Shown: one piece after another, positions 48,421-60,600 of the stretch
Position numbering within the stretch: the first letter of the stretch is position 1
Layout of the letters: each line of letters starts with the position of its first letter
Origin: Trichodelitschia bisporula
Taxonomy: Eukaryota > Ascomycota > Dothideomycetes > Phaeotrichales > Phaeotrichaceae
Length of the DNA: 64,000 bases
Reading direction: 5' to 3'
NCBI GenBank assembly: GCA_010356995.1
Contig: ML996688.1
Location: forward strand, 310,001 to 374,000
Notes under the pieces: model-generated
Database searches by the model: none
What the model saw: only the letters and a program-made list of their open reading frames with translations
Told to the model about the DNA's origin: nothing
Position numbers and translations under genes: made by a program

Positions 48421-50754
48421 CTAACAAATCGAACTCGCCCGATCCCTCACCCTAAGCATAACCCCCTCCCTCTCCACAAGACTCTGATCCAACTCCGGCA
48501 TCCGCGGCAACCGACACTCACTCTCCGTATACGGCACCCCTGCCTGCTCCCTCGCCATATCATTAATCCAATTCGAATCCGGCAAAACCGTGCCCCCAGA
48601 ACACATCGTATCCGCGAGGTACAACCAACTGAGCGCATTGCCCACCGTGCTAACCTCGTCACTGATATGCGTCGCCGCATAGTTGCTCATCCGCTGGAAC
48701 ATCTGCTCGTCGGTAAGGAGGTAGAGGAGATGTTTTGCGACGGCACGATAGTCCCCGGGCTCGACGAGAAAGCCGTTGAGACCGTGTTGGATTTGGAGGG
48801 GTATGCCGCCCACTTTGGTCGCGATGACGGGCTTGCCTTTGTGTAAAGCTTCGCTGATTTTGACTTCGAAGCCTTCCCGCGTGGAGAGCTGGAGCCCGAC
48901 TTTTGCGCATTGGAGCAGCATGCTGAGCATCTGGTCCAGCGGGCCGAGACGCATGACCACGACGTCATTCTTGATATCCGCGTACAACCTATCCAACAAA
49001 TCCAGCGTCTCGTCATAGATCTTACTCGCATAGGGATCGTCCACGGCGCCATGGCCTGCAATCACGAGCTGCGGTATATCATCGTTCGCCCAGTCCTTCA
49101 TATACAGCCTGCGGAGCTCGGCGTAGCTCGCGATGACGTCTGGGATGCCCTTCGCTGGATCGAAGCGCGCGATCTGCGCGATGAAGTCCCGGGTTGGGTA
49201 GTCCAGCTTCGTCATGCGGAACTTGAAGCACTCGGTGTTGAACACGTTGACGTAGTGCTGCAGGCTGTATGTGTTCAGGGTCTTATTCAACCCGTCCATC
49301 CAATCCGTGCTCGCGGGCATGTAGCCCACTTTACGCATATCCAGCGTCTGGGGCACAAATTCACGCACGGGGTGGCTGATGAACACATCCGCGAGGCGCA
49401 CGCGCTCAAACAACCAGTCCCAGACATCAGCAGCCGGCGTCCCGGCCTGCGCGGTCAGGTCGGAGCGGATCTGGATGTGCGAGCGGAAGATGACCGGGCG
49501 GTCGGGGTCGACTTCCTTGCTGATCTTGATGACCTCAGGCATCTGCGGATCATCGACGATGATGATATCGGCGCCGCCTTCGGAGCGGGGCCGCAGGGGG
49601 CCGTTCTCTGCGAGCCAGTACCGGTTTGCGGACTCGCGGACCCATTCGTAGAGGATGGCTTGCTGTTGCGCGGAGAGGCTTTCGCCGGGCTCGGCGACGC
49701 CTTGTAGGATGTTGTGGTTTGTTTTCGTGATGCGGAAGGCTTCGGGTTTGAAGACGGGGACGTACCTGAGGGAAAAGAGTTAACAGAGCGCGAGTGCGGG
49801 CGGTCGCTCACGGATGACTGACCATCTGGCATCGACACCGACGGAACGGAAGAAGCGGATGAGGGCGTGTCTCATGAGAGCTACGCCGCCGCCCTGTGGG
49901 GTGCTGTTGAAGAAGGCGAGTTTGATGTTCTTCTCCTTGATACTGGCGATGTAATGCATGACTGCCTTCCATGTCTCCGGACTGACAGTCTGTTTGTAGT
50001 TCGAAACTGACGCGATCCGCACGTGGCCGTTGGCATCCACCTCGACTTCATTACGGTAGCCGACCTGTACCCGAGGCTGCTGGTTGGGTCCGAAGTACCT
50101 TTTGCCAACATCAATATTAACTCTTCGCTGCTAGGGGAAAGACACCCACATGAGGCACTTCCTAGCCATGGAATCAGCCTCCTCATCTAGCGTCGGATGC
50201 GACTTCCTGCCACGGGGATACTCGAGCCCGCGACTGAAGATCATGGGCACAAGGTCAAGAACCGACCAGAGCCTAGCCGGCAGCTCGGGACAAAGGCTCG
50301 CCAACTCAGCCGTGATGCCGATGCCGAGAAACTTGAAGTAGTGGCTTGTGCAGTACTCCCTGAGCAAGGTGACCAACCACTCAGCGAGCTCAGACGGCGG
50401 GTTGTCCATGAGGATGTCGACCGTGCGCACGGAGAAGTCGATGCTGTACGTGCCATCGTGGCACGCAAAGCCAATGTCCACGAGCCCGTTGCCACGATTG
50501 TAAGCCGCTATTCCGGCGAAGAGGGGCTAGGTTTGTGAGTATGGAAATCGGCGAGGGGTGGGCCTTACCGTAAGGCTGATGCCAAAGTCCTTGGACTGTT
50601 CCTGCGAGGCCTTTTGCCGCATTGCGTGCTGGCGGGAGGGCCGGCCTTGGAAGGCATGCTCGATGGTGCCGTGCGCTTGGTCTAGCTTTGCTATGGTGAC
50701 AGAGCGTACACGCTCGAGGGGGAGTGTCCCCGGGCTTGGAGGGCTCCAAGGCAT
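48421..50754 (-). CDS. Trehalose phosphorylase (CCG-9 type, GT4 family)
   Basis: Cytosolic retaining GT4-family enzyme that interconverts trehalose plus phosphate with glucose and glucose-1-phosphate; the Neurospora homologue is clock-controlled gene-9. Four exons on the minus strand, 50754-50569, 50526-50150, 50098-49823 and 49765-48421, give 727 aa. The N-terminal domain has VDIGFACHDGTYSIDFSV and PMIFSRGLEYPRGRKSHP; then KLAFFNSTPQGGGVALMRHA follows the third exon's start. In the C-terminal Rossmann domain, PQLVIAGHG is followed by the nucleotide-sugar EX7E motif STREGFEVKISEALHKGKPV and GGIPLQIQHGLNGFLVEPGD. The exon 2 to exon 3 junction uses a GTGGGT donor and restores KCLMYFGPNQQPRVQVGY. 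TUP1 lies divergently 2.5 kb away. Confidence 0.94.
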
Positions 50755-53244
50755 CGTCACCCGAATGATGGAAGGGAGGAATGAGTGTCAAGATGGTGAA
50801 AACTGCTCTTCCCGAGTATAAGTTTTGGCTCCTCCAAAAGAGAAGATGTACTTTTGAATCGAGACCGGTTGCGAGACCGACTCGAGATATTACCCATGTG
50901 CGGATCATGCCGGCTCTGACGCTGCTATGACGGCACTCGTGTATACTTAAGTCAGTCCTTCCGTAAGTGGCCGCCAGGCCTGGGTACATATTCTACGAGC
51001 TTCTCGCGGCGTATGTAGAGTGATTCTTTACCACAATTCAGTGTCATCACCAATAATGTTGCTGCTGTGCTGAGCCGTGACGTGCGGACATACTTCCGGC
51101 TCGGCATTGCAGTTGATGGAGATAATCTTTCCGCAGAATCCGGAAATAAAATCACGAAAGGATTCTACGGTAGATAAAATGCCATGCCGCATCACACGAA
51201 TCTTGAGATTGAAGAGGCAATTGGAAGCAAATGGTGGCAGCGGCGTCCTGCAGCTAGCCCGTCAGCCGTCCCGTCGTGGGACGTACGGTACCACACGGGC
51301 CGGCGGCGCCGGCAGCCAGGGTGATGCGCTAGACGGGACTCCACATGTACTACGGTACGTACCGTACGTTGCGTACGCCTCTCGGCAGCCTCATGCGTGC
51401 GAGTTGCGGGACAGCAACCCTCATTATCAGCTCACGTGGTGCGTGTAGCGACACCGGTGGACCGTTGCATTGGCTGGTGTACCGGTAGATGGATATATGG
51501 CATCTAAGCGGCAACACCGACGAGCGTGCAGCAGGCAACAGTCGGGGGGGGGGGGGGGGATGCAAGCAGCATGGCACCTCATTTGTTCCAGAACTGAGCT
51601 GTACGCACGAGCTGGGTTGCCGCCGACGGTTCCTGGCCAAACCCGGAGCATGGTTGTGATGGGCCACAAGGGTCGGCGAGTTCCGTAAGCTGGGGGGGCT
51701 GGAAGATGGTGGTAGCACAGTTCTTACTCGAGACCGCCAATTCGTACGTCCGGCACGAGGGGGCGGGGATGGAAAGGCGATGTGGGGTGGTGGTGACGGG
51801 ATTGAAAGGCGGAGTAGCGGAGAGTGACGACGACAATCGATAAAAGTCGGGGTAGCCGAAGAGAGTAGGGATAACCGAGTGAAGCGCGACAGCCGCTACC
51901 CCGCGCACTGAAAGGGACAGCCGCGCGGCCAAAAGTGTTTCAGGGCAACATGTTGCGGCGGGTGTAAGCGCGCGGCGGCTTCACCGGGCGCTCTAGGGAG
52001 CTCCCCCTGATGATTTGCCGCGGAGGGTTTGGGGTTTGCCTTCCTGACGCCCCTGCGAACGGACCCCGTCCCGGCCACAGCTCTGCAAGGCGGGCACGGA
52101 CAGACTCTGTTTGCCTGAGGCTCTGGCGCCTTTTCCTCCCCAAGCGCCGCCAGACAAGGATCAATCCCAGACTTGTCGCTTTCGTCGTCTCGTCTTCTCT
52201 CCTTACGGGCAAGCACGTGCCAAGAGCCTTAGAGAGAGAGAGAAGAGACGCGAGGAAGAAGAGAGGGCGCCACACTATCTGAGCACTAGTCACTAAGGAG
52301 GGACCTATTTCAACTTCTATCACATCCTACTATCCTAGCTCCCACCCTCGCAGCCCCCCTCTCAACCCATCCACACACCATACCACCCCCCCAATCCTTC
52401 ACAACCTTCTTTCCGTCCGTTTCTTCCCTCATAATTATTTGGTCCACCACCACTTCCACCACCGTCACCCGCAATTCTCCTCTGTTTGGCCTGAACCACA
52501 ACCAACCCACCCAAACCCCCCGCCTCCTCCCTCCCCTTCCCGTCCCCCATCTCCATCATCCCTCTCCACTCAATCCACATCCTTCCCTTCTCCTCACTAC
52601 TACCACCCACCCCTTCCACTCGCCTTCCCACCCCCCCAAATTAAGCTTCTGGCCCGGCCAGGCCTGCCTTCCCTCCGCGGCGCAACTCTTTGCTCGACTT
52701 CACGTTTCCTCCCCACTCCATCACTTTCCCTCCCACCTCCACCTCTCACCACCCTCCCGACGTCAACCTCATCACCAGAATTCCATCAGACGGCAGCTTC
52801 ATCAAGAATATTCAGCTCTCTAGCCGTCTCTGCTGGACTCGCCCTAGCTTGCTCCATCCAATCCAGAAAAAAAAAGCACCCCTCCATCCCCCGCTTCGCG
52901 CCTGGCTAGCTTCTGATCCCAAAACGCGTCGCTTCAATTGAGCCTCCACTCTTCCTTGCCTCCCAACTGGGCGAGCAGCTTGCTCCTTCTTTTGCGCCTT
53001 GCGCCTTAACGACAACTTCTCGTCGCCTCAGAGGAAATAACCTTCCTCTCCCTGATCCTCTGTCTCTCTGCTCCCCAGAGACACCACCCGCCCTGCGACA
53101 AGCCTGTTGAAGGTCGTGCGCCACATCCGTCCAGCCACCCACTGCTTGACGTTATTCGGACAACCAAAAAAACCTCGGCGCGCAGCGAGACGCTCAACCA
53201 CACTTTCATTGAAAGAGTCTCCAAACAACTACCTGCAAGACGCG
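50755..53244. other. Long divergent regulatory region, trehalose phosphorylase / TUP1
   Basis: 2.5 kb. A 14-bp palindrome (ACGGTACGTACCGT) lies at 51352-51365 inside a run of GTACG repeats, and a run of 16 G at 51544-51559. From about 52.3 kb to the TUP1 ATG the plus strand is strongly C/T- and then A-rich, like a long 5' leader. The overlapping ORFs here resemble no family. Confidence 0.55.
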
Positions 53245-56224
53245 ATGTACAATTCCCATCGAGGCATGGTGCCGCAGCCCCCTCCGCCGCCTCAGAGCAA
53301 CCGCCTAGGCGACCTCCTCGAGCAAGTTCGTCAAGAGTTTGACACTCAGGCGGGTCGTGCTGGCGAGTACGAGCAACAACGTAAGTTTCCCATGTGCTGT
53401 TCTTTCCCGCGACTTGGCTTTCGGAGTCGGCCGCCTGCCCTTTGGCGATGCCTTTGAGCGCCTTACGTCTCTTTCTATGGGTTCCGTTTGGAACCCGGCC
53501 CCCCTCGTCTCGCCCCATCATGCTCATTAGCTGACTCGCTTTAAGTGTCTACCCAAATCCACGAAATGGAGATTGTGAGGCGCAAAATTTTCGAGCTCGA
53601 GCAGGCCCAGCTGCAGATCAAAGCCAAGTACGTTGACAACTTCACCGCGCTGCAGGTCCATACCGCAGTCCTGCGAGCCTCCACTCCATATTGCTGTGAA
53701 ACAATCTGACGCTCCGGTAGATACGAGGAGGATATAGCACGTTTGCGTCATGAGCTGGAGTCTCGCGGAGGCCCTAATCAGGCATCGCATGTTGGAGGTC
53801 CCTCTCACGGCCCGGCTGCCCAGCCGCCTCCTGCTGTTGGACACGGGCCGAGCAACCTCTTCGGCGGGATCATGGCCGGCAATGCTCAAGGCGGTCCGGG
53901 GCTTGCCCCTCCCCCGCAGGAGCCAGCGCAACCCCAAGGGCTCCCACCGCATATGGCCCCAGGCCAAGGCCCACCTGGGCTGAATCCCCCCCCTGGCCCT
54001 CCCCCTCCTACCTTTGGAGGCTACCAGACCGGGCCGTCTGCTAATGGTATGTACGGCGTCAAGAATCCGAGATGATGAGATGGAGTTTCACATGTTACGA
54101 TATTCTTCGGCATTGGTCCTTTTTTTTCTCTACATGCGAGCCATTCCCAAGCCTCTCGGCCCCTTGTGACAGTTTTGCCTCGTTCAGCCATCCGTTACTG
54201 CCCATCCATCTGTCCCTCTCCACCCCTCAGACCAACAGCTAATTCCTGCCTGTAGGATATCCGCAACCCCCTCCTCCCACTTCATCTCCCGGCCCTGGCC
54301 GAGGTCGTGGCCGTGGGCCGCCCGGCCCGGCAACCCCTCAACAAAACACAGCGGCACCGTATCCGGGATCGCCTCAAGTTCCCCGTCCGACGCCCCCTCC
54401 TGGCCAGGTGCAGAACCAGCAGCTGACGTTGCAAGCCCAAGTACCCCCAAATGTTGGCAACAGCTTGGCTGAGCTCGATCCTGACCAGGTTCCGCCGCAT
54501 CTGAAGCGTGAAGGCTCCGACTGGTATGTGGTCTTCAACCCACGCGTTCGTCGCGTCCTCGATGTGGACCTGGTCCACAACCTGCCGCACCAGAGTGTGG
54601 TGTGCTGCGTCCGCTTCAGTCTGGACGGCCGTTTCGTCGCGACCGGGTGCAACCGTTCGGCGCAGATCTTCGATGTGGAGACTGGCCAGATTGTTGCCCT
54701 CCTCCAGGACAACAGCCTGTCGGATGAAGGGGATCTCTACATTCGCAGCGTCTGTTTCAGCCCTGACGGCAAGTACCTCGCAACCGGTGCCGAAGACAGG
54801 ATCATCCGCGTAAGTTGTCGTTCTAGTTGCTAATGCCCGGCTAACGGAAACATTCAGGTCTGGGACATTGCTTCTCGTCAAATCAAGATGCAATTCACCG
54901 GTCACGAGCAAGATATCTACTCGCTCGACTTTTCGCGCGACGGCCGCATGATTGCCTCTGGCAGCGGCGATCGTTCGGTCCGCTTGTGGGATGTCGAGAC
55001 TGGCCAGATGCGCCTTTCTCTGACCATTGATGACGGTGTGACCACTGTCGCCATTTCAAATGACAACCGTTTCGTTGCGGCTGGCTCGCTGGACAAGAGC
55101 GTCCGCGTGTGGGACACCGCCTCGGGCTACCTTGTTGAGCGTCTTGAAGGCGAGAGCGGCCACAAGGATAGTGTCTATTCTGTCGCCTTTGCCCCCAACG
55201 GTAGGGACCTCGTCAGCGGCAGTCTAGACAAGACGATCAAGATGTGGGAGCTCTCCGCGCCACCTCGCATGGTGACTCCTCAGGCGCGTGCCGGTGCTAA
55301 GTGCATCCGGACGTTTGAGGGTCACAAGGTATACGCTCTTTGAAGGAGGTGATGTAACGAATAGCTGACAGTTTGACAGGACTTCGTGCTGAGTGTTGCG
55401 TTGACTCCTGATGGCGCCTGGGTGCTCAGTGGCTCTAAGGATCGCGGAGTTCAGTTCTGGGATCCGAACACTGGCACAGCTCAGTTGATGCTTCAAGGCC
55501 ACAAGAACTCTGGTAAATCACCTTCCCCACTGACCTGCGCGCGGAGATGGGGATTCTGGTCACGCTGCTTTCGTCAATCGATGCGCCTGGGTTACACATG
55601 ATCCCGTACCTTGCTAACTTCATTCCAGTCATTTCTGTGGCTCCCAGCCCGACCGGCAAGCTTTTTGCGACAGGTAGCGGAGACCTGCGTGCTAGAATCT
55701 GGAAGTAAGTTGATGTACATCCATTGCTTTGTGCAACGGACACTCCCCTTTCTGCCCAATATTGGCATTACCTCCGCCCTCCAGCGCCTTGTCACTTCAG
55801 TGCCCGGCTTCGGAGGTTCGACATCCTTGTCGCCGTTGGCAAGGGGACTCCCACCTGAAGCGAGCCCCCACGCCAGCGACGCCCAAGAATGCGCCACACG
55901 CCTCCCCGCGCAAGCAGCGCACAAGCCAGTATTGGCAGTGACAAACCACATCTCTCCCCGTCCTCCCCCCCCCGATATCGGTGCAGCGTCCGAGACACGC
56001 CGCCGTGTGCTCGGAGCCACGCCGTCGGGATGCACCTTCTTGGCATCAAATACCTGCCCGAGCACCCCGCCCCCTCACTCCTGCGTTATCTCTCCCCGCG
56101 TCAGCATACATGATAATAATCGGGGCGCTGGGGGCGTCGTTTTCCATGATCCCCATTCGACCCATGCACCTGGGACTTGTGCTAACGTCGTCATAGGTAT
56201 GAGCCGTACCACGGTCCGCAGTAG
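53245..56224 (+). CDS. TUP1: Tup1/RcoA/RCO-1 transcriptional co-repressor (WD40)
   Basis: Global co-repressor that tetramerises and works with Ssn6 in the nucleus. Eight exons: 53245-53380, 53546-53627, 53721-54046, 54256-54809, 54858-55328, 55380-55512, 55629-55704 and 56197-56224, giving 601 aa. The N-terminal tetramerisation coil (about residues 15-85) has [17 protein letters not shown] and [20 protein letters not shown] Pro/Gly-rich linker follows, then [18 protein letters not shown] and seven WD repeats, for example [38 protein letters not shown] and [19 protein letters not shown]. It ends [13 protein letters not shown], as in other fungal Tup1. The last intron is 492 nt, far longer than the local norm, and the final exon is 28 nt. 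Without that splice the frame stops at once after ARIWK. Confidence 0.95.
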
Positions 56225-57320
56225 GAGGCGCCTTGCTATACGGCGACATCACGGTCCTGCAAGTGCTCGGCATCAATACACTTTCGCTCCACAATGATCC
56301 TTTCAAAAAGCAAAATTACCTCCCACCGTCGGCCCCCCGTCATCGTGCTCCGCCCACTCAGCGTTCCACCCGCCCGACTCCCGACTCCCGGCTGGGCACC
56401 ATCAACCGCCGCCGCGGGATAATCTCATGTACTGTGCGACCCAGCGTGGCGGTATCTGTCATGATTCGTCGCGGCTTGTGGTGTGCGCCTACCCTGATTT
56501 CAATGGTGGGAATGCTGAATTTCCTGTCGTGCCCACGCCGTTCTTCTTACTCGCTTCTCGTTTTTGGGTTTTTTTTATCCATGGCTTTTTATGTTTTCCG
56601 GCACTTGGTTGTCGGGCTCTTTTTGGGCGGGAGGCATCGGGGCGCAAAACGGCGGGCGTTGGGCTGGAGCTTGACTCTGCTCTGCTGCTTTGCGTTTCTG
56701 CCCTGGGGACCTTTTTTTTTGCGCGATGGTTATCTTGTAAACGCCAGGTAAGTCTGTTACGGTACTGCCGGCTCCTCTCCTGGGACACTGCTTGTCATTG
56801 GAGCATGGGTGCAATGAATGGTTTTTTTTGGAAGGTTGACTAGGTAGGGTGGGGAGGGGAATTTTCCGGGGGCTCTTTGGGGGCTGGTTGGGTGCTGAAA
56901 TTTTTTTTTTAAGGTGGACGTTTTTAGTCTTGTCGTTTTTTCTTGTTTTTGTTTATGAGTGGGGTGGGTTTATGAGAGTGGTAAAAGTGCTGGTGGTGAT
57001 GTTGGTGATGGTGGTGGTGGGAGGGGGGGGGGGGGTGGAGGGAGATGGGGGGGAGATAGGTAGCTTATGTGATGGGCTTTCGTTGTTAGTGTTTGTATGC
57101 TGTGATGTCCGCGGAGATGGTGTTTCTAAGAGGGACGTGATGGGTCTTCGACAGCACGCTCGGGCATCATTGATCGACAACCCTACCCCACCTCCAACCG
57201 GTGAGGAAATATCAACTTCACTACAGCCATAGCGTGCGGCAAGCGCCATTGATGATTACTTCGGGTATGGTTAGTCCGGTCCCGGGCAATTGGTATAGAG
57301 GGGTTGCTTAGTTACGGTAG
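56225..57320. other. TUP1 3' flank with G-rich tracts
   Basis: 1.1 kb. T-rich and G-rich runs, with a strong G-tract block at 57001-57060 that includes G13 at 57023. ORFs are low complexity and none is convincing. Confidence 0.5.
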
Positions 57321-57655
57321 GTTGATTAGTTGACCTTTTCCCAGCCGCTCTGATATCCCGACTCCCGGGATCCAATGAAGCTATCCATGCGGGGCACTAG
57401 AACTAAAAGGTCACTAACTGGCCGCTAGATGGGAACGGATTTACGAGATTCAACATAGAGAGATTCAAGGGACTTAAACGGAAGTTGATTAGTTCTTATT
57501 TGCTTTTCAGCCGCCTGATATCAAGACTCGCATGGCCAATGAAGCTACCATGCGGAGTACTACCGTAGAACTACGAGCGTGGCCAACTTGCCGTCCGATG
57601 GGGACAGGTTTACGAGATTTGAGATATACGGTAGAGATTTAATGGGCGTAAACGG
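57321..57655 (+). repeat. Diverged tandem duplication, two copies of 160-173 bp
   Basis: Copy A is 57321-57480 and copy B 57483-57655. Both run in order through GTTGATTAG, CAGCCGC.CTGATATC, CCAATGAAGCTA, CCATGCGG, ACTAGAACTA or its variant, GATGGG.AC.G.TTTACGAGATT, AGAGATT and TAAACGG. There are many substitutions and small gaps. Neither copy codes for anything I recognise. Confidence 0.85.
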
Positions 57656-60600
57656 TAGACAGGCTCGTCCACCCAGCCTGCCCGGGCAGCGGGGAGAAAA
57701 TCACGCGCATATCAGACACTCTGCAGACGAGACGACGCCGCGGGTGCCCGGGTGCCCGGGTCCGGAGCATCGAGATAGGCTGTATCGGTGCGAAGTACCA
57801 TTATCATCACCATGACCGTCTACTCCGCAGCAAGGCAGGTGCAATCGCTATCACTAACCGGCGTCTAAAATGCAGCCCAGTGCAGGTGCAATGGCCTCCA
57901 TCACGGCTACGATACTGCATAGCAGCGCAGCGCAGCCCAGTGCCCATACCAGCCTGGGGAGAATGCAGATATGCAGATAACTCCAGGCCACTCGGAAAGT
58001 GTTGCGGCCATCTCCATCCGCAAAGACGCCCGGACAGAAGGGCTATGATTATTTCGGGTGGCCTTGACCCATGACGCTGGAACTCGTCGCTACGAAGGCT
58101 CCTCTTGTGGACTGCTGAATGTAAGGTTGCGCCTGCAGCCTGCCACTAGGAATTTACTCCGCTGTCCGGGCCTGGTTGTCGGGCGTGTACCTGCGTCTGC
58201 GTCTGCGTCGGTTGCTGCTTCTTCGCTACGGTTCCGGAGTATCCCCATGCTGTGAGGATGGGTAGGGAGGAAGGCGAGTGCGATTCTGCGCCGCGGCAGC
58301 GGGATGCTAGCCGTCATTGGGTCCGGAGAGATGGGCCGTTCAGCTTGGAAGGAACGACAAGGGGCTGATGAGTCGTGAAGAAGGCAGAAGGTAGACGTCC
58401 AGGCTGTCGACGCCTTCGGAAGGAAACCCAGGAGCGTGGGTGATCGACTAGAAGACGGGACGGGGCAACGGGAGGGAGGAAGGGAGCGGCGCGGCGCGGC
58501 GCGGAATATGGTTCCGCGGTTCGGGATGGCTGTCGTTTGGCTTGTTGAGGTGGACGGGGAGTTTAGTGCCCCTTTTGCTTCCGTCAGAGGTGTTTTGCTT
58601 CGCCACTCCGGAGGTGAGGGAGGACGCTTCGCCCCGCGCCTGGGCTGGATGAGGACGTCGTGGGTTTCAATATCGCCTTTCTTCTTCGGGCGCAGTCCGC
58701 CTTCGGGGACTGTCATCCGCCGCATCCCCTTGCCAGCCTCCAGCGCGAGCACCCGGGCAGACGTTATGTTGTGCCCCAGCTTCGGCATGAAGGGCAGGTC
58801 AGCACCCCCTCACGGGACTACTTTACCTGGTCTGTTGCTGCGATCCGGTTGGGAAGGAGAAGAGGCGTGAGGAGATGCTGCGTTGCGTCGTTTGTGGGGT
58901 GAAGGCGTGTTGTACGTCCCCTGCTGCTCGCAGGAGCTGAGCAGCGCCGCGCGCCCGTCTTGCGTAATAGGGCGAGCTAGAGATGTGGGGCCCGCAACGA
59001 CATTCATGCCTCGCCTCGCCTCGTCACGACTGGCCATTGCGGACGCTGCGAACGAGCGAGTGGGTACGGGATCGGGTGCGGAGGGAAAGGACCAGAGCCC
59101 GATCGGGTCCACAGGCCACACTTTGAGAAGCGGGATTGCGTGTTGTTGTCCGCTCGGGGTTCATTTCCATTTTCCGTTACTTGGTTTTAGTGGTTAACAT
59201 GTTGGTGGAAAAGAAGAAAGTGAGGTGGGGGCGTTCGAGTTGAGTCCAGCCAGTTGATGTTTCAATGCCACCGTGGGATATTTGTTGATGAGCCTTGGCG
59301 AGTCGTGCTGCTCCTAGTCGTCCAGTTCCGCATGGCTGAAGAGATCCCGGGCGTTCGTCAGTGCTCAGACTTCGGCATCGGATCATGTCCATCGCTCGCC
59401 TCCCCATCCCCCGGCGGGCAAGCCACCAGAGGCGAATCACCACTGTGACAGCGTATCAGAGTCGGTGTTCGGAATTTGGCCAAAGGGCACACGAGGTTAC
59501 CTCCGGCATCATGGACTGTCTGGTCTGGCAAAGGAAAAGAGGCTATCGACCATGAAAGGATCAAAAACCATATGTTTTGACATCTGCCACTGCGGCGATC
59601 GGATGTCCGGCATGTGGACCGTAAAGTCCGTCTCCGTGAAGGCTAGCCCTCGGAGGCCATAGCGCAGCATGCGCCTCCTGCGCACGCTGCACATGTCCCT
59701 CTCATTGGATTTGCCTCGATGGGATCGGCGAACCGGGGTCTGCATGTCCCGCCGACCGGCCAATTGGAGGCACGGGGTAACTGGGCTTGGGTGCGGGCGG
59801 GATGGCGACATTGCAGATGCAGCGGGGAGCGCCGTCTTCTTGACGTTTGAAAGGTGGCCATTGCGGATGTTTACCTAGTAGGGAAACTGTGCAGCAGTGT
59901 TGCTGATCAGTAATCCCTTGTCCTTTGGCAGCGACGGATGCTCGGTGGGGATACATCCATACACTCATGCATTCGGCCAAGTCTTGATACAGATTTGGGA
60001 ATACCAGTATGAATGCCCGCTGAATATGATGGCTTTTGTCGCCTGCAGCCTGGCATGGCCGTCCGCAAGCCTTTCTGTTGGTCTACCAGTCTCTGAGGCG
60101 CTTGAGGCACCAATAGCTTTCAAGTGACCGGTCTCATATGCTCTGGCTGTACTTCGTATCGCGTCAAAGCGGTCCATTGCCTTTGAGCTGCTCTTCGCAG
60201 GCTGGGTCGGCTGGGCATCGTCGCCCCTGTGGCGACCCATAGCTTTGAGGGCTTACGGACAGCTTGGAGTTCCGGCTTGTTCCTGAACCCCCGCCAGGGC
60301 GCTGTGACGCAGCTCGTGGGGGATGGGCGTCGCAAAGGACGTTGATCCGGCGTAAGTTGGGATATCGTGCCCAAGCATTGATAGCGAAACACGAGGTTTG
60401 GCGGTCGAGGCTGGTATCAGTGAAAGCAAAAGCATGTTAGCTGAAGACGTGGCAGGTAGTGTTACTCACTCTGATACTCATGGCCACATTACATTACACG
60501 TCCCGCTCTAGAGAGCCATTGAGGTCTCCCAAAGCCAACTGCGCCTACCGCCATCGTCGGCGAAAGAAAGCCGAGACCCAGGCGGTTCATGTCGCTGGCT

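Noticed and set aside
58090-58788. 232-codon minus-strand ORF with a true ATG
   Set aside because: Ser/Pro/Arg-rich low-complexity translation, an equally long ORF on the other strand, and no recognisable domain. Left as unassigned.
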